A stretch of 5,005 nucleotides of DNA, from contig JAKSBB010001137.1 in the NCBI GenBank assembly GCA_022361315.1, positions 1 to 5,005 of the forward strand. Direction: 5' to 3'. A model generated the notes under the pieces. It ran no database searches. It had not been told where the DNA came from and saw nothing but the letters and a program-made list of their open reading frames with translations. Every line of letters begins with the position of its first letter. Within the stretch, counting starts at the first letter, position 1. Both the position numbers and the translations under genes were made by a program. Shown piece by piece: positions 4,781 through 5,005 of this stretch. The DNA is from Desulfobacterales bacterium (GTDB lineage: Bacteria > Desulfobacterota > Desulfobacteria > Desulfobacterales > Desulfobacteraceae).

Positions 4781-5005
4781 ATGGCAAATATGAATGAACT
4801 GGCCAACCTGGTAAAAGAACTTGAAGAGCAATTGGTGACCTGTATCCGCTGCGGCATGTGCCAGTCGGTCTGTCCCCTGTTCGAACAGACCCGTAAAGAA
4901 GCGGACGTCGCCCGTGGAAAACTGGCCCTGCTCACCGGCCTGATGGACAATATATTTACAGACCCGGACGGGGTGAATCAGCGGTTGAACCGCTGCCTGC
5001 TCTGC
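4781..5005 (+). CDS. glcF: GlcF-like iron-sulfur electron-transfer subunit (N-terminus only)
   Basis: The first 75 residues are present and the frame runs open through the right edge. The sequence has a ferredoxin-type cluster motif, CIRCGMCQSVCP at residues 21-32, so C21, C24, C27 and C31 would bind a [4Fe-4S] cluster. A VARGKLALL stretch (46-54) corresponds to the RGR-I region of GlcF, and CLLC (72-75) begins the second cluster motif exactly at the window end. This is the expected partner that takes electrons from GlcD and delivers them to quinone or another carrier. It starts 33 bases after glcD and surely shares its transcript. The ribosome binding site is weak: AGG at 4767-4769, 11 bases before the ATG; a second in-frame ATG at 4790 has none better. 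Whether it is a classic GlcF or a larger heterodisulfide-reductase-like Fe-S protein cannot be told from this fragment. Confidence 0.85.
   Translation, partial: MANMNELANLVKELEEQLVTCIRCGMCQSVCPLFEQTRKEADVARGKLALLTGLMDNIFTDPDGVNQRLNRCLLC

Noticed and set aside
1..5005. Mobile elements, CRISPR arrays, tRNA or rRNA genes
   Set aside because: I found no transposase-like frame, no evenly spaced direct repeats, and no cloverleaf or rRNA-like segments. The inverted repeats are single hairpins inside an operon, not element ends.

Overview
The window holds two divergently transcribed units around a regulatory gap of about 450 bases. Together they look like an uptake-and-oxidation locus for a 2-hydroxy acid, most plausibly lactate, with glycolate or another 2-hydroxy/2-oxo acid as alternatives. 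The genes are moderately GC-rich and the main gap is AT-rich. A TRAP transporter of the keto-acid/lactate type next to a GlcD/GlcF-type dehydrogenase would suit a Gram-negative anaerobe or respirer such as a sulfate-reducing Desulfobacterota member. That placement is inference from gene style, not a demonstrated identity.

Left half, minus strand, transcribed from about 3065 towards 1: dctP (periplasmic solute-binding protein, 1724-2875), a 251-base gap with two strong inverted repeats, dctQ (small membrane subunit, 978-1472), and dctM (large membrane subunit, from 965 to beyond the left edge, so its C-terminus is missing). dctQ and dctM are 12 bases apart, and the dctM ribosome binding site overlaps the dctQ stop codon.

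Middle, 2876-3337: a good sigma70-type promoter pointing left at dctP, a leader of about 190 bases, a separate 17-base palindrome, and three TTGGT-N3-ACCAA-type operators (3060, 3204, 3260). These resemble the sites of PdhR/LldR-type regulators of the GntR/FadR subfamily. One abuts the -10 box of the dctP promoter; the other two lie upstream of glcD. No regulator gene is visible in the window.

Right half, plus strand: glcD (FAD-linked 2-hydroxyacid dehydrogenase subunit, 3338-4747), then after 33 bases the beginning of a GlcF-like iron-sulfur subunit (4781 to the right edge). The end of glcD carries an 18-base tandem duplication and an overlapping hairpin.

Proposed joint function: DctP captures the acid in the periplasm, DctQM imports it with an ion gradient, GlcD oxidises it to the 2-oxo acid, and the Fe-S subunit passes the electrons on. 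A metabolite-sensing GntR-family repressor probably controls both directions. The protein families are ordinary; the most interesting part is the shared operator architecture. I found no RNA gene, CRISPR array, insertion sequence or obviously novel system.
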